Below are positions 42,901 to 50,248 of a stretch of DNA of 64,000 bases, in pieces. The DNA comes from CAYQQJ01 sp964419935 (GTDB lineage Bacteria; Pseudomonadota; Gammaproteobacteria; Pseudomonadales; Cellvibrionaceae), in the NCBI GenBank assembly GCA_964419935.1, contig CAYQQJ010000002.1, positions 158,182 to 222,181 on the forward strand, given 5' to 3'. A program made the translations under genes and the position numbers. The notes beneath the pieces are model-generated. The model searched no databases and was not told the DNA's origin. It was given only the letters and a program-made list of their open reading frames with translations. Position 1 is the first letter of the stretch; each line of letters starts with the position of its first letter.

Positions 42901-45543
42901 AAACGACGGGCCACAATCGCGCCGGTGATCAGCGTGCATCACGCGCGCGAACACAATCTGAAAAATATTGATGTCACCATTCCCCGGGACAAACTTACGG
43001 TCATCGCCGGCGTCAGCGGCAGTGGCAAAAGTACCCTGGCGTTTGACCTGATCTTCGGCGAAGGCCAACGTCGCTATCTGGAATCCCTGAATGCCTATGC
43101 GCGGCAATTTGTGCAGCCCGCATCCCGCCCGGATGTGGATGCCATCTACGGCATTCCACCCGCAGTGGCTATCGAGCAACGCACCAGTCGCGGTGGCCGC
43201 AAAAGCACTGTGGCAACGCTCACGGAAATCTACCACTATCTGCGCCTGCTCTATGTGAAGCTCGGCACCCAGCATTGCCCCAGTTGCCAGGTGCCCATTG
43301 AGCCCCAAACCCCTGCCGCCATTCTGGCCCGGATACAGAAGGAATATCGCGGTCAGGAAGTTACGCTGCTGGCACCCATGGTGGTCGCCCGCAAAGGCAT
43401 CTATCGGGAGTTGGCTCAATGGGCGGCGGAGCGCGACTATAAAGAGTTGCGCGTGGACGGCCAGTACTTGTCTACTGATCCCTGGCCCAAACTGGACCGC
43501 TATAAAGAACATGATATCGAGCTGCCGTTAATGACTCTGGCGGTCTCTCCGCAGAACGAACACCGGTTGGCCGAGGGACTGGAACAAGCCTTGAACATGG
43601 GCAATGGCGTGGTGATTATTGCGCTCGCGGAAAGCAGCAGCAAGGCAAAGAGCAAAGCCAAGCGTGGATCAGGCGAGCGTTTGTTTTCTACCGAGCGCGC
43701 CTGTCCCAGTTGTGGGTGCGGCTTCGAGGAACTGGACCCACGCCTGTTTTCCTACAACTCCAAGCACGGCTGGTGTCGTAGCTGTTACGGCACCGGTATG
43801 GTGATTTCAGGCTTCGATGCCGAACAAACCGGTGAAGAGAGTAACTGGTTGCCGGAGGACGGGGACGAAGGTGCCGCCCGGGTTTGTCCAGCCTGCGATG
43901 GTCAACGCCTCAATCCCACCGCGCTTTCGGTGCGTTTTCGCGACCGCTCCATTGCCGAGCTGGCGGCGCTGCCGGTGGATGCCGCCGAGTTGTGGTTCGG
44001 CAAATTAAAGTTGAAAGCTAACGAGCAGGCTATTGCTCGCGACCTGTTCACTGAAATGCACAGCCGCCTGCACTTCCTGCAGAAAGTTGGCTTGAACTAT
44101 TTATCCCTGGATCGCGCCGCCCCCACATTAAGTGGTGGCGAAGCCCAGCGCATTCGTCTGGCCGCACAACTCGGGTCCAGTCTGCAAGGCGTGTGTTATG
44201 TGCTGGATGAACCCACTATCGGCTTACACACGCGTGACAACCGCAAGCTGATTGAAACCCTGCGTGAATTGCAGCAGCAAGGTAATACGGTTATCGTGGT
44301 TGAGCACGATGAAGACACTATGCGTGAGGCGGACCATCTGATCGATATGGGTCCCCGTGCCGGTGTGAACGGCGGCGAGGTGGTGGCCACCGGTAGCCTC
44401 GCGCAAATCATGCGCAACAAAAACTCCCTTACCGGGCAAATGCTGTCCAACCCTCTGCGTCACCCGCTTGGGGAAATCCGTAATCCAGAAATGCGCGCGC
44501 TTTGGCCGCAGGACAAACTCAGCATTACAGGAGCAACACAAAACAATTTAAAAGACGTTAACGTCGATATTCCCCTGCGACAACTGGTGGCGGTTACCGG
44601 CGTGAGCGGCAGCGGCAAAAGTACCCTGATACGCGGCGTACTCTATCCCAACCTGAAGACGGCCATCGCCAACCGACGCAAAAAGAAACACCGCTGGCAA
44701 GGTTGCGACAATCTCTCCGGCTGGGAGAGCGTTGACCGTATTCTGGAAGTGGACCAAACGCCCATAGGCAAAACTCCACGCTCCTGCCCAGGTACCTACA
44801 TCGGCATCTGGGATACCATCCGAAAATTATTTGCGGGTACAGTGGACGCAAGGCTGCGAGGCTACACCCCGGCTCGGTTTTCATTCAACGCTGGTGATGG
44901 CCGCTGTGAGGCTTGCGGCGGCCAGGGCATGCAAAAAATCGAAATGAACTTCCTGCCCGATGTACGCGTACCCTGCGATGTGTGTCACGGTTGGCGGTTT
45001 AACGACGAAACCCTAAGCGTGTTGTACAAAGGCAAACACATTGGCGACGTGCTGGCGATGAACATCGACGAAGCCGCCGCGTTCTTTGAACCAATCAGCA
45101 AAGTACACCACGCCCTGTGTTTGTTGCAGGACGTCGGCCTCGGCTACCTCACGCTCGGCCAACAAAGTCCGACGTTGAGTGGTGGCGAAGCGCAGCGCAT
45201 CAAACTGGTGGCAGAGCTGGCGAAAGCTCGCATGACACCGGAAGACACCCGCGGCCGAACCTCCCAGCACAATCTCTATGTACTGGATGAACCCACCGTC
45301 GGCCTGCACATGGCAGACGTGGAAAAACTGCTGCGCGTATTGCATCGTCTGGTGGATGCCGGCAACTCCGTGCTCGTTATCGAACACAACCTGGATGTGG
45401 TTGCGGAAGCGGACTGGATTATTGACATGGGCCCGGAAGGTGGCAGCCAGGGCGGAAAAGTGATCGCGCAAGGCACACCAGCGACAGTGGTAAAAAGGAA
45501 ACGGTCGCACACCGGGAAGTATCTCGCTGAGGTGTTGGGGTAA
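39931..45543 (+). CDS. uvrA: Double-length UvrA (four ABC ATPase cassettes)
   Basis: This is a UvrA-family DNA-damage sensor of 1870 residues, about twice the usual 940. It contains two consecutive UvrA units. Walker A motifs GVSGSGKST begin at residues 33, 658, 1027 and 1557. Each is followed by an LSGGE signature (TLSGGEVQRINL, TLSGGEAQRLKL, TLSGGEAQRIRL, TLSGGEAQRIKL) and a downstream VLDEP or LFDEP Walker B. Each unit also has the UvrA zinc modules (FSFNSGNGRCPTCQGNG and FSFNAGDGRCEACGGQG in the two C-terminal halves). The unit boundary is near residue 980, in a basic Lys/Arg-rich linker (AASKKRRATIAPV). Canonical UvrA works as a dimer with UvrB; here a single chain could supply a whole pseudo-dimer. 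A probable LexA box lies in the leader. Giant UvrA proteins are known in other gammaproteobacteria, but their division of labour with the normal UvrA is unclear. Confidence 0.93.
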   Translation: MTFDAIKIRGARQNNLKNLDVDIPLGEMVVVTGVSGSGKSTLAFDTIYAEGQRRYVETFSAYARQFLDRMDKPAVDSIDGIPPAIAIEQSNTVRTSRSTVGTMTELNDYLKLLFARLARLFCQGCGREVVMDTPQSIVDALYRAWEGGQRLMVCLPIKVPETLSDTDVLQLLNQQGYSRMHSRDGNRVEVVQDRLKLNEDNRSRLTEAVEVALHYGKGHVLVYPLNDEMEAGTPVSFSSHHHCPACDISYPEPNPSQFSFNSPIGACEHCRGFGRTIGVDWGLVVPDENKTLKGGAIKPIQTPSYSEVQTELLKFAKKRGIPTNVPWAELTDDQRQWVLEGEGDWDQNVWYGVRRFFDWLESKAYKMHIRVLLSKYRAYTPCQACAGARLKPGSLWWRVGSFDAAEQALAGRKRVVPVGATLAEARFQQLPGLNIHDVMGLPLTRCSEFFLGLNADNTGSAIDEAGQLLLVEIRARLSYLCEVGLGYLTLDRQSRTLSGGEVQRINLTTALGTSLVNTLFVLDEPSTGLHPRDIQRLVTVLQRLRDAGNSLLVVEHDPQVILAADRILDIGPGPGRAGGEIQFFGTPKAMLKRKDNVTAHYLTGAEKVSMAMPERAVAEVSPRYINNAPSLKIHGAREHNLKNIDVTIPLKRLVCLTGVSGSGKSTLMRQVLYPALLKHHGQQTEAPGAHDTIEGLESIDHVVMVDQSPIGKTTRSTPATYVGAFDAIRKLFVAAPLAKERSYTPGTFSFNSGNGRCPTCQGNGFEHVEMQFLSDVYLRCPDCDGRRFRKEILEVKLLRAGNDASPRAVSISDVLEMTVAEALVFFTDSVDVQRALKPLADVGLDYVQLGQAVPTLSGGEAQRLKLAGHLAASASKVKAKAPEHILFLFDEPTTGLHFADIATLMAAFRQLLNAGHSLLVIEHNLDVIRAADWLIDIGPEGGDAGGQLLAEGTPAQVMAEHDSYTARALREYEQSLTPGAALSLVPAASKKRRATIAPVISVHHAREHNLKNIDVTIPRDKLTVIAGVSGSGKSTLAFDLIFGEGQRRYLESLNAYARQFVQPASRPDVDAIYGIPPAVAIEQRTSRGGRKSTVATLTEIYHYLRLLYVKLGTQHCPSCQVPIEPQTPAAILARIQKEYRGQEVTLLAPMVVARKGIYRELAQWAAERDYKELRVDGQYLSTDPWPKLDRYKEHDIELPLMTLAVSPQNEHRLAEGLEQALNMGNGVVIIALAESSSKAKSKAKRGSGERLFSTERACPSCGCGFEELDPRLFSYNSKHGWCRSCYGTGMVISGFDAEQTGEESNWLPEDGDEGAARVCPACDGQRLNPTALSVRFRDRSIAELAALPVDAAELWFGKLKLKANEQAIARDLFTEMHSRLHFLQKVGLNYLSLDRAAPTLSGGEAQRIRLAAQLGSSLQGVCYVLDEPTIGLHTRDNRKLIETLRELQQQGNTVIVVEHDEDTMREADHLIDMGPRAGVNGGEVVATGSLAQIMRNKNSLTGQMLSNPLRHPLGEIRNPEMRALWPQDKLSITGATQNNLKDVNVDIPLRQLVAVTGVSGSGKSTLIRGVLYPNLKTAIANRRKKKHRWQGCDNLSGWESVDRILEVDQTPIGKTPRSCPGTYIGIWDTIRKLFAGTVDARLRGYTPARFSFNAGDGRCEACGGQGMQKIEMNFLPDVRVPCDVCHGWRFNDETLSVLYKGKHIGDVLAMNIDEAAAFFEPISKVHHALCLLQDVGLGYLTLGQQSPTLSGGEAQRIKLVAELAKARMTPEDTRGRTSQHNLYVLDEPTVGLHMADVEKLLRVLHRLVDAGNSVLVIEHNLDVVAEADWIIDMGPEGGSQGGKVIAQGTPATVVKRKRSHTGKYLAEVLG

Positions 45544-45557
45544 AACAATTTGTTATT

Positions 45558-45777
45558 ACTCAAGTTTCGGAGTTCAGAAGGCTCTTGATGCCGCCCTTTA
45601 AGTGGTTTTAGCGTCGGCCCGCTTCGGGGTAGGGCTTTTCAAGACACGCCGTAAACCCGTCCCTGGGGGCTCCTCGCCCGAATCCCGCGGGCCAGGGTCT
45701 TGAAAAACCCTACCCCAAATCGAACCTCACTACGTGCACGCCTTAAGCGTGGGACCATTGAACTCCGAAACAGGAGT
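45558..45777. repeat. Dispersed palindromic element, copy D (double palindrome)
   Basis: The outer arms actcaagtttcggagttca (45558-45576) and tgaactccgaaacaggagt (45759-45777) pair with few mismatches. The inner arms agggcttttcaaga (45631-45644) and tcttgaaaaaccct (45698-45711) pair with one G-U. The core aaacccgtccctgggggctc is at 45653-45672. It fills the gap between the convergent uvrA and SDR genes. It is homologous to copy C, but the inner arms differ in sequence while keeping complementarity. Confidence 0.85.
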
Positions 45778-45806
45778 TATTGCGGTATCGGTGAAACAGG
45801 GCGTTC

Positions 45807-46664
45807 TCAGGCCTTGCCGAGTTTCAATACCAGCCAGTCCAGTACGCGGCTGCTGGTGAGGCGTTTAAGTGTGCCCATCAGGTAAGTCGGAACTGTCACG
45901 TAATAACGCGGCCGCGGGTTGGGCGACTCCAGTGCGTGAATCAATTTTGTGACCACGGCTTCCGGCGGCAAGGTAAAAGGTGCTGCGGGGCCGGGTTTGC
46001 GCAAGCGTTGTAACGCTTGTTGATAACTGACTGCATGTCGACTGTTTTCGATGTCCACTTCACGCTCGAAGGCTGCGAGCGCATTCTTGCGAAAGTTGCT
46101 GGTAATCGGCCCCGGTTCAATCAGAGAGATTTTCACCGAAGTATCTTTCAGTTCCAAACGCAGCGTATCTGTTAAACCTTCCAGCGCAAATTTGCTGGCG
46201 TTGTAAGCGCCGCGATTGCGCATGGCGACCAGTCCCAACACCGAGCTGTTTTGCACAATGCGCGCATCCGGTTGTTCCAACAGATGCGGCAGTAATGCGC
46301 AGGTCAGCTCGTGAGTGCCGAAAAGATTGGTTTCGAATTGTCGCCGCAAGGCATCCCGGCTCAGGTCTTCAACCGCGCCAGGCTGACCATAGGCACCGTT
46401 GTTGAACAACGCGAATAATGTATTGTTGGCGATAGTCAGTGTTTCCCCAACAGCGCGCTGTATTGATTCCGACGATGCCAAGTCCAACTGAATAACATGC
46501 TTTAACCCGTCCTCGCGCAGTCGTTCAACATCGCTGAGTTGCCGGCAACTCGCAATTACCTGATAACCCCGTTCCTGAAGCGCCCAGGCCGCTGCCAGTC
46601 CGATCCCCGAGGAACAGCCGGTAATAAGAATGCTCTTTGTGGCGGAATCCCAAATCTTCGACAT
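45807..46664 (-). CDS. Short-chain dehydrogenase/reductase
   Basis: This is an NAD(P)-dependent SDR oxidoreductase of 285 residues with unknown substrate. The cofactor motif is ILITGCSSGIGLAAAWAL, then FALFNNGAYGQPG (the NAG-like motif), catalytic S in QNSSVLGL and the YNASK catalytic Tyr-Lys. The C-terminus (RPRYYVTVPTYLMGTLKRL) is typical of the retinol-dehydrogenase-like SDR subgroup. It is convergent with uvrA and divergent from the MreB-like gene. Confidence 0.93.
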   Translation of the reverse strand: MSKIWDSATKSILITGCSSGIGLAAAWALQERGYQVIASCRQLSDVERLREDGLKHVIQLDLASSESIQRAVGETLTIANNTLFALFNNGAYGQPGAVEDLSRDALRRQFETNLFGTHELTCALLPHLLEQPDARIVQNSSVLGLVAMRNRGAYNASKFALEGLTDTLRLELKDTSVKISLIEPGPITSNFRKNALAAFEREVDIENSRHAVSYQQALQRLRKPGPAAPFTLPPEAVVTKLIHALESPNPRPRYYVTVPTYLMGTLKRLTSSRVLDWLVLKLGKA

Positions 46665-46770
46665 GAACGGTGACCCTTGCTGTGATAAAGAGCGCCACTA
46701 TAGTAAAGTTTAGGCGCCTGTAAAAGGTGGTGAAGTCATGCTTACAAGAAACAGCGCCAAAGGACAACGA

Positions 46771-47259
46771 ATGTGGAATCTGATCAGGAAAATATTTTTC
46801 GGAACTGTGTATGTTCAAATCTGGGAGGAGCGTTTAAAAATAGTGCATGTGGAAACGCAATCTGTCTATGACGAAATCCCCTGGATTGCACTCGACTTAG
46901 CCAATAGCAAAAAACCTATCGTCAAGGCCATTGGCAATGAGGCCTATGGGCTCCGCGGTGTGGATGGAGTAGAGGCGAGTAATCCGTTTGCTCACCCACG
47001 GCTACTCGTCAATAGCTTCCAGAAAGCTGAAAAGGTACTTCAGCATGGGGTACGCACGGTATACAAAGCCACCGTTTTTCATCCGCGTCCTTTGGTTGTG
47101 ATGCACCCGAGAGAGCGGCTGGAGGGCGGAATCACGGAGGTGGAATGTCGTTTGTTCAGAGAGCTCGCATTGGGTGCAGGAGCACGTGAAGTGCGGTTAC
47201 ATATAGGCGATGAGCTAAACATTTACGATTTTGATTTTTCAAAGGTAAATGAACCGTAA
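46771..47259 (+). CDS. Short stand-alone MreB-like protein
   Basis: This 162-residue protein (ATG 46771; an upstream ATG at 46738 is possible) resembles the N-terminal lobe of the bacterial actin MreB. FFGTVYVQIWEERLKIVH aligns with the first strands, and DEIPWIALDLANSKKPIVKAIGNEA with the EPSVVAI...VGEEA region. The C-terminal RPLVVMHPRERLEGGITEVE and FRELALGAGAREVRLH match the MreB region just before EEPMAAAIG. The first phosphate loop (DLGT) is not preserved and the second half of the fold is missing, so nucleotide binding is doubtful. A shape or cytoskeleton-modulating role would be inference. It lies between divergent SDR and convergent ahpF genes. Confidence 0.65.
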   Translation: MWNLIRKIFFGTVYVQIWEERLKIVHVETQSVYDEIPWIALDLANSKKPIVKAIGNEAYGLRGVDGVEASNPFAHPRLLVNSFQKAEKVLQHGVRTVYKATVFHPRPLVVMHPRERLEGGITEVECRLFRELALGAGAREVRLHIGDELNIYDFDFSKVNEP

Positions 47260-47330
47260 AACCTGTGATACGCATAAAGTAGTGAGCGCTTTTATACGTA
47301 ACCATTGTTTGCACACAAACTCCGAGAACG

Positions 47331-47432
47331 TGGATTCGGTGTTTGCTGTTGTGACCGTCGCCAGCATGGATGCTGGTGCCGAGCCTACAGGGACGTATTT
47401 ACGGCGTGTCACAGCAGTGAATACCGGATCCA
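47331..47432. repeat. Dispersed palindromic element, copy E
   Basis: Left arm 47331-47355 and right arm 47408-47432 form a 25-bp inverted repeat with five mismatches, several of them G-U compatible. Inside are a hairpin (ccagcatggatgctgg, 47361-47376) and, on the minus strand, the core aaatacgtccctgtaggctc (47381-47400). It lies between the convergent MreB-like and ahpF genes. Short open frames crossing it in both directions are not supported as genes. Confidence 0.7.
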
Positions 47433-47507
47433 TGTCTGCCACTGGACGCTGCATATCCAAGGGCTTGTTTTTTGATTCCTCGAAGCAGGACCTTAATTTG
47501 GAAGGAT

Positions 47508-47543
47508 GGCAATAACTAACATCCGGAAGCCGAGGCTCCCGGA
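47508..47543 (-). terminator. Probable terminator after ahpF
   Basis: On the minus strand, the stem formed by 47534-47543 and 47522-47531 (ggctcccgga with tccggaagcc on the plus strand) lies 7 bp after the ahpF stop and is followed by TGTTAGTTATT. The stem is 10 bp with one G-U pair. The U-tract is weak. Confidence 0.5.
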
Positions 47544-47549
47544 CGTTTC

Positions 47550-49115
47550 CTATGCCGCGATCGGCGTGCGAATCAAATAATCAAAAGCACTGAGAGAAGC
47601 TTTTGCGCCTTCGCCGGTAGCTACTACAATCTGCTTGTAGGGCACGGTTGTTACATCGCCGGCAGCGAATACACCGGGTAGTGATGTGGCACCGCGCGCG
47701 TCAACAATAATTTCGCCTCGAGGTGACAGTTCCACGGTTCCCTTGAGCCAGTCCGTGTTGGGTACCAAACCAATCTGTACGAAAATCCCGTCCAGTTCCA
47801 GCGAGTGATATTCACTGGAATTACGATCTTTGTATTGCAGACCGGTAACTTTTTTACCGTCGCCTTTCACTTCACTGGTGAGGGCGCTGGTGATCACATC
47901 CACATTGGGCAGGCTGCGCAATTTGCGCTGTAACACATCGTCTGCGCGCAGCTGGCTGTCGTACTCAATCAAAGTAACGTGAGCCACAATACCGGCCAAG
48001 TCGATGGCTGCCTCCACGCCGGAGTTACCACCGCCGATTACCGCCACGCGTTTGCCCTTGAACAAGGGGCCATCACAGTGCGGGCAATAGGCCACGCCGC
48101 GGGTGCGGTATTCCTGTTCACCGGGAATATTCATTTCACGCCAGCGCGCCCCGGTAGCGAGAATCAGCGTTTTGGCTTTCAAGGTTGCACCGGACGCAAA
48201 TTCCACTTCATTCAAGCCACCTTCTTCAGTGGCCGGGACCAACTTCACCGCCCGCTGCAGATTGATAATATCCACGTCGTATTGTTTGACATGCTCTTCA
48301 AGTGCCGCGGCGAGTTTGGGGCCTTCGGTTTCCTGTACAGAAATGAAGTTCTCGATGCTCATGGTGTCCAATACCTGGCCGCCGAAACGTTCGGCCGCCA
48401 CGCCAGTGCGTATGCCTTTGCGTGCGGCGTAAATGGCCGCGGAAGCGCCGGCGGGTCCACCGCCCACAACTAATACATCGAAGGCCTCTTTGGCGGCGAG
48501 TTTTTCAGCGTCCCGCGCGGATGCGCCGGTGTCGAGCTTGCCGACTATTTCCTCCAGACTCATGCGGCCCTGGCCGAAGGGTTCACCGTTCAGGTAAACG
48601 CTGGGCACGGCCATTACCTGGCGTTCTTCAACTTCCGCCTGGAACAATGCGCCGTCGATGGCGACGTGGCGGATGTTCGGGTTGAGCACGGCCATCAGGT
48701 TAAGGGCCTGCACGACGTCCGGACAGTTCTGGCAGGACAGCGAAAAATAGGTTTCAAAATTGTACTCGCCATCGAGACTGTTGATCTGTTCGATGACGTC
48801 CGCACTGGTCTTGGATGGATGGCCGCCAACCTGCAGCAATGCCAACACCAGTGAGGTGAATTCATGACCCATGGGAATGCCGGCAAATCGCAGGCTGATA
48901 TCGCCATCGGGACGGTTTAATGAGAATGAGGGTTTGCGTGTATCGTCGCCGTCGTCACGCAACTGTATCAGCGTGGACAGGCTGGCGATTTCCTCGAGTA
49001 GTTCCCTCAGCTCCCTGGATTTGTCGCTGTCATCGAGGGACGCGACTATGTCGAAGGGCTGGGTCACTTTCTCCAGGTAAGTCTTCAATTGATTCTTGAG
49101 ATTGGCGTCCAACAT
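47550..49115 (-). CDS. ahpF: Alkyl hydroperoxide reductase subunit F
   Basis: AhpF is the NADH-dependent flavoprotein disulfide reductase that recharges AhpC. In its 521 residues, the N-terminal tandem thioredoxin fold has C128-X-X-C131 (LSCQNCPD), the FAD/NADH domains carry VVGGGPAGASAAIYAARKG and VIGGGNSGVEAAIDLAG, and the redox-active C344-PH-C347 lies in AYCPHCDGPLF. The C-terminal FAVAGDVTTVPYKQ-like segment reads FAAGDVTTVPYKQIV. It is downstream of ahpC on the same strand, 138 bp apart, with a hairpin between. Confidence 0.97.
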   Translation of the reverse strand: MLDANLKNQLKTYLEKVTQPFDIVASLDDSDKSRELRELLEEIASLSTLIQLRDDGDDTRKPSFSLNRPDGDISLRFAGIPMGHEFTSLVLALLQVGGHPSKTSADVIEQINSLDGEYNFETYFSLSCQNCPDVVQALNLMAVLNPNIRHVAIDGALFQAEVEERQVMAVPSVYLNGEPFGQGRMSLEEIVGKLDTGASARDAEKLAAKEAFDVLVVGGGPAGASAAIYAARKGIRTGVAAERFGGQVLDTMSIENFISVQETEGPKLAAALEEHVKQYDVDIINLQRAVKLVPATEEGGLNEVEFASGATLKAKTLILATGARWREMNIPGEQEYRTRGVAYCPHCDGPLFKGKRVAVIGGGNSGVEAAIDLAGIVAHVTLIEYDSQLRADDVLQRKLRSLPNVDVITSALTSEVKGDGKKVTGLQYKDRNSSEYHSLELDGIFVQIGLVPNTDWLKGTVELSPRGEIIVDARGATSLPGVFAAGDVTTVPYKQIVVATGEGAKASLSAFDYLIRTPIAA

Positions 49116-49200
49116 GAGAGTGTTCCTGAGTAAGAGGTTCCTGGATACGTGTTCCTGTTAATGACAAAGCGAAGAAGCGCAGAGCAATGGCGTCGGCAGT

Positions 49201-49223
49201 GAGTGGCCGCGAGGCGACCACTC
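49201..49223 (-). other. Hairpin between ahpC and ahpF
   Basis: gagtggccgc-gag-gcgaccactc pairs over 10 bp with one mismatch. It lies 30 bp beyond the ahpC stop and lacks a U-tract. It may stabilise ahpC mRNA or partly limit ahpF transcription, as ahpC is usually the more abundant product. Confidence 0.4.
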
Positions 49224-49253
49224 GTTTAACGCGGGTTCTGCTTAACGCTTCGC

Positions 49254-49817
49254 TTAGATCTTGCCTACCAGATCCAAAGACGGCGCCAAGGTCGCTTCGC
49301 CTTCTTTCCACTTGGCCGGGCAAACTTCACCGGGGTGGGCAGCAACATACTGAGCGGCTTTGATCTTGCGCAGCAGCTCCGACGCGTCGCGACCGATGTT
49401 GCCGGCGTTCAGCTCGATGATTTGAATCTTGCCCTCGGGGTCGACGACAAAGGTGCCGCGCTCGGCAACGCCGTCCTCTTCGATCAGCACCTCAAAATTG
49501 CGAGAGATTGCTAAGGTCGGGTCGCCAATCATCGGGTACTGAATCTTGCCGATGGTTTCGGAACTGTCGTGCCAGGCCTTGTGAGTAAAGTGCTTGTCCG
49601 TGGATACGCCGTAGATCTCAACGCCCAACTTCTTGAACTCTTCGTAGTTATCGGCTAGATCGCCCAGTTCGGTGGGGCACACGAAGGTGAAGTCCGCCGG
49701 ATAGAAAAAGAATACCGACCACTTGCCTTTCAGGTCTGCTTCGGACACTTCGACGAATTGGCCGTTGTGATAAGCCGTGGCGTTGAACGGTTTAACTTGG
49801 GTATTGATTAAAGACAT
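49254..49817 (-). CDS. ahpC: Alkyl hydroperoxide reductase subunit C (peroxiredoxin)
   Basis: AhpC is a typical 2-Cys peroxiredoxin reducing hydrogen peroxide and organic hydroperoxides. It has 187 residues from ATG 49817. The peroxidatic cysteine is C47 in DFTFVCPTELGDLADNYEEF, seen in parts, and the resolving cysteine is C166 in GEVCPAKWKEGE. The start is fixed by the standard N-terminus MSLINTQVKPFNATAY. It is transcribed towards ahpF. No oxyR is in the window and no clear OxyR site was recognised upstream. Confidence 0.98.
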   Translation of the reverse strand: MSLINTQVKPFNATAYHNGQFVEVSEADLKGKWSVFFFYPADFTFVCPTELGDLADNYEEFKKLGVEIYGVSTDKHFTHKAWHDSSETIGKIQYPMIGDPTLAISRNFEVLIEEDGVAERGTFVVDPEGKIQIIELNAGNIGRDASELLRKIKAAQYVAAHPGEVCPAKWKEGEATLAPSLDLVGKI

Positions 49818-50100
49818 AGTCAAAACTCCTGATAGATGCTTGATGTCGTGGGGTGTTGCTGTGTACGGATCTAATGTATCGCCTGACGATCCATATTGAT
49901 AATTAATTATTGGCATCGACTTGATTGCTATTGGCTATAAGACGCGAGAACGCCGGATGACGTGGGTGTACACCGCACTGTGGGTAGTTGACAAATGGTT
50001 GCTATGCCAATAATGATGAGGCTCACGCATCTATCAAAGAAAGTCTGGGGCCAGCTGTGCGACCTGTTCAGCCGCTCTTCCATCTTCCACCCAGGAGCAT

Positions 50101-50238
50101 ATGGTCTACCGGGAAGCGGGCAAGGATCTGCAGGAGATTATCAGCCTGCGCACTGCTATCATGGAGGTCCACGACCTGATTGGCGTTGACGAGGATTTCC
50201 CCGCCGCCGAAGCCAGGATGAAAGCCCTGCTCAAGTGA
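50101..50238 (+). CDS. Possible small ORF upstream of the cytochrome gene
   Basis: A 45-codon frame starts with ATG preceded by CAGGAGCAT and ends with TGA 10 bp before the next gene. Its product begins MVYREAGKDLQEIISLRTAI and ends in PAAEARMKALLK, an amphipathic helical composition. I do not recognise it. It lies in the 431-bp divergent region between ahpC and the cytochrome gene, where nothing else is seen. Confidence 0.3.
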   Translation: MVYREAGKDLQEIISLRTAIMEVHDLIGVDEDFPAAEARMKALLK

Positions 50239-50248
50239 CCCCAAGTGA

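Noticed and set aside
39931..45543. Double-length UvrA as an assembly duplication
   Set aside because: The two halves are clearly diverged in sequence and joined by a continuous frame with a distinct linker, so it is not a duplicated read artefact.
47239..47515. Short open frames on both strands after the MreB-like gene
   Set aside because: They are products of palindromic element E; neither has a ribosome binding site or protein-like composition.
49201..49223. Intrinsic terminator between ahpC and ahpF
   Set aside because: The hairpin lacks a U-tract on the transcribed strand, so it was recorded only as a hairpin.
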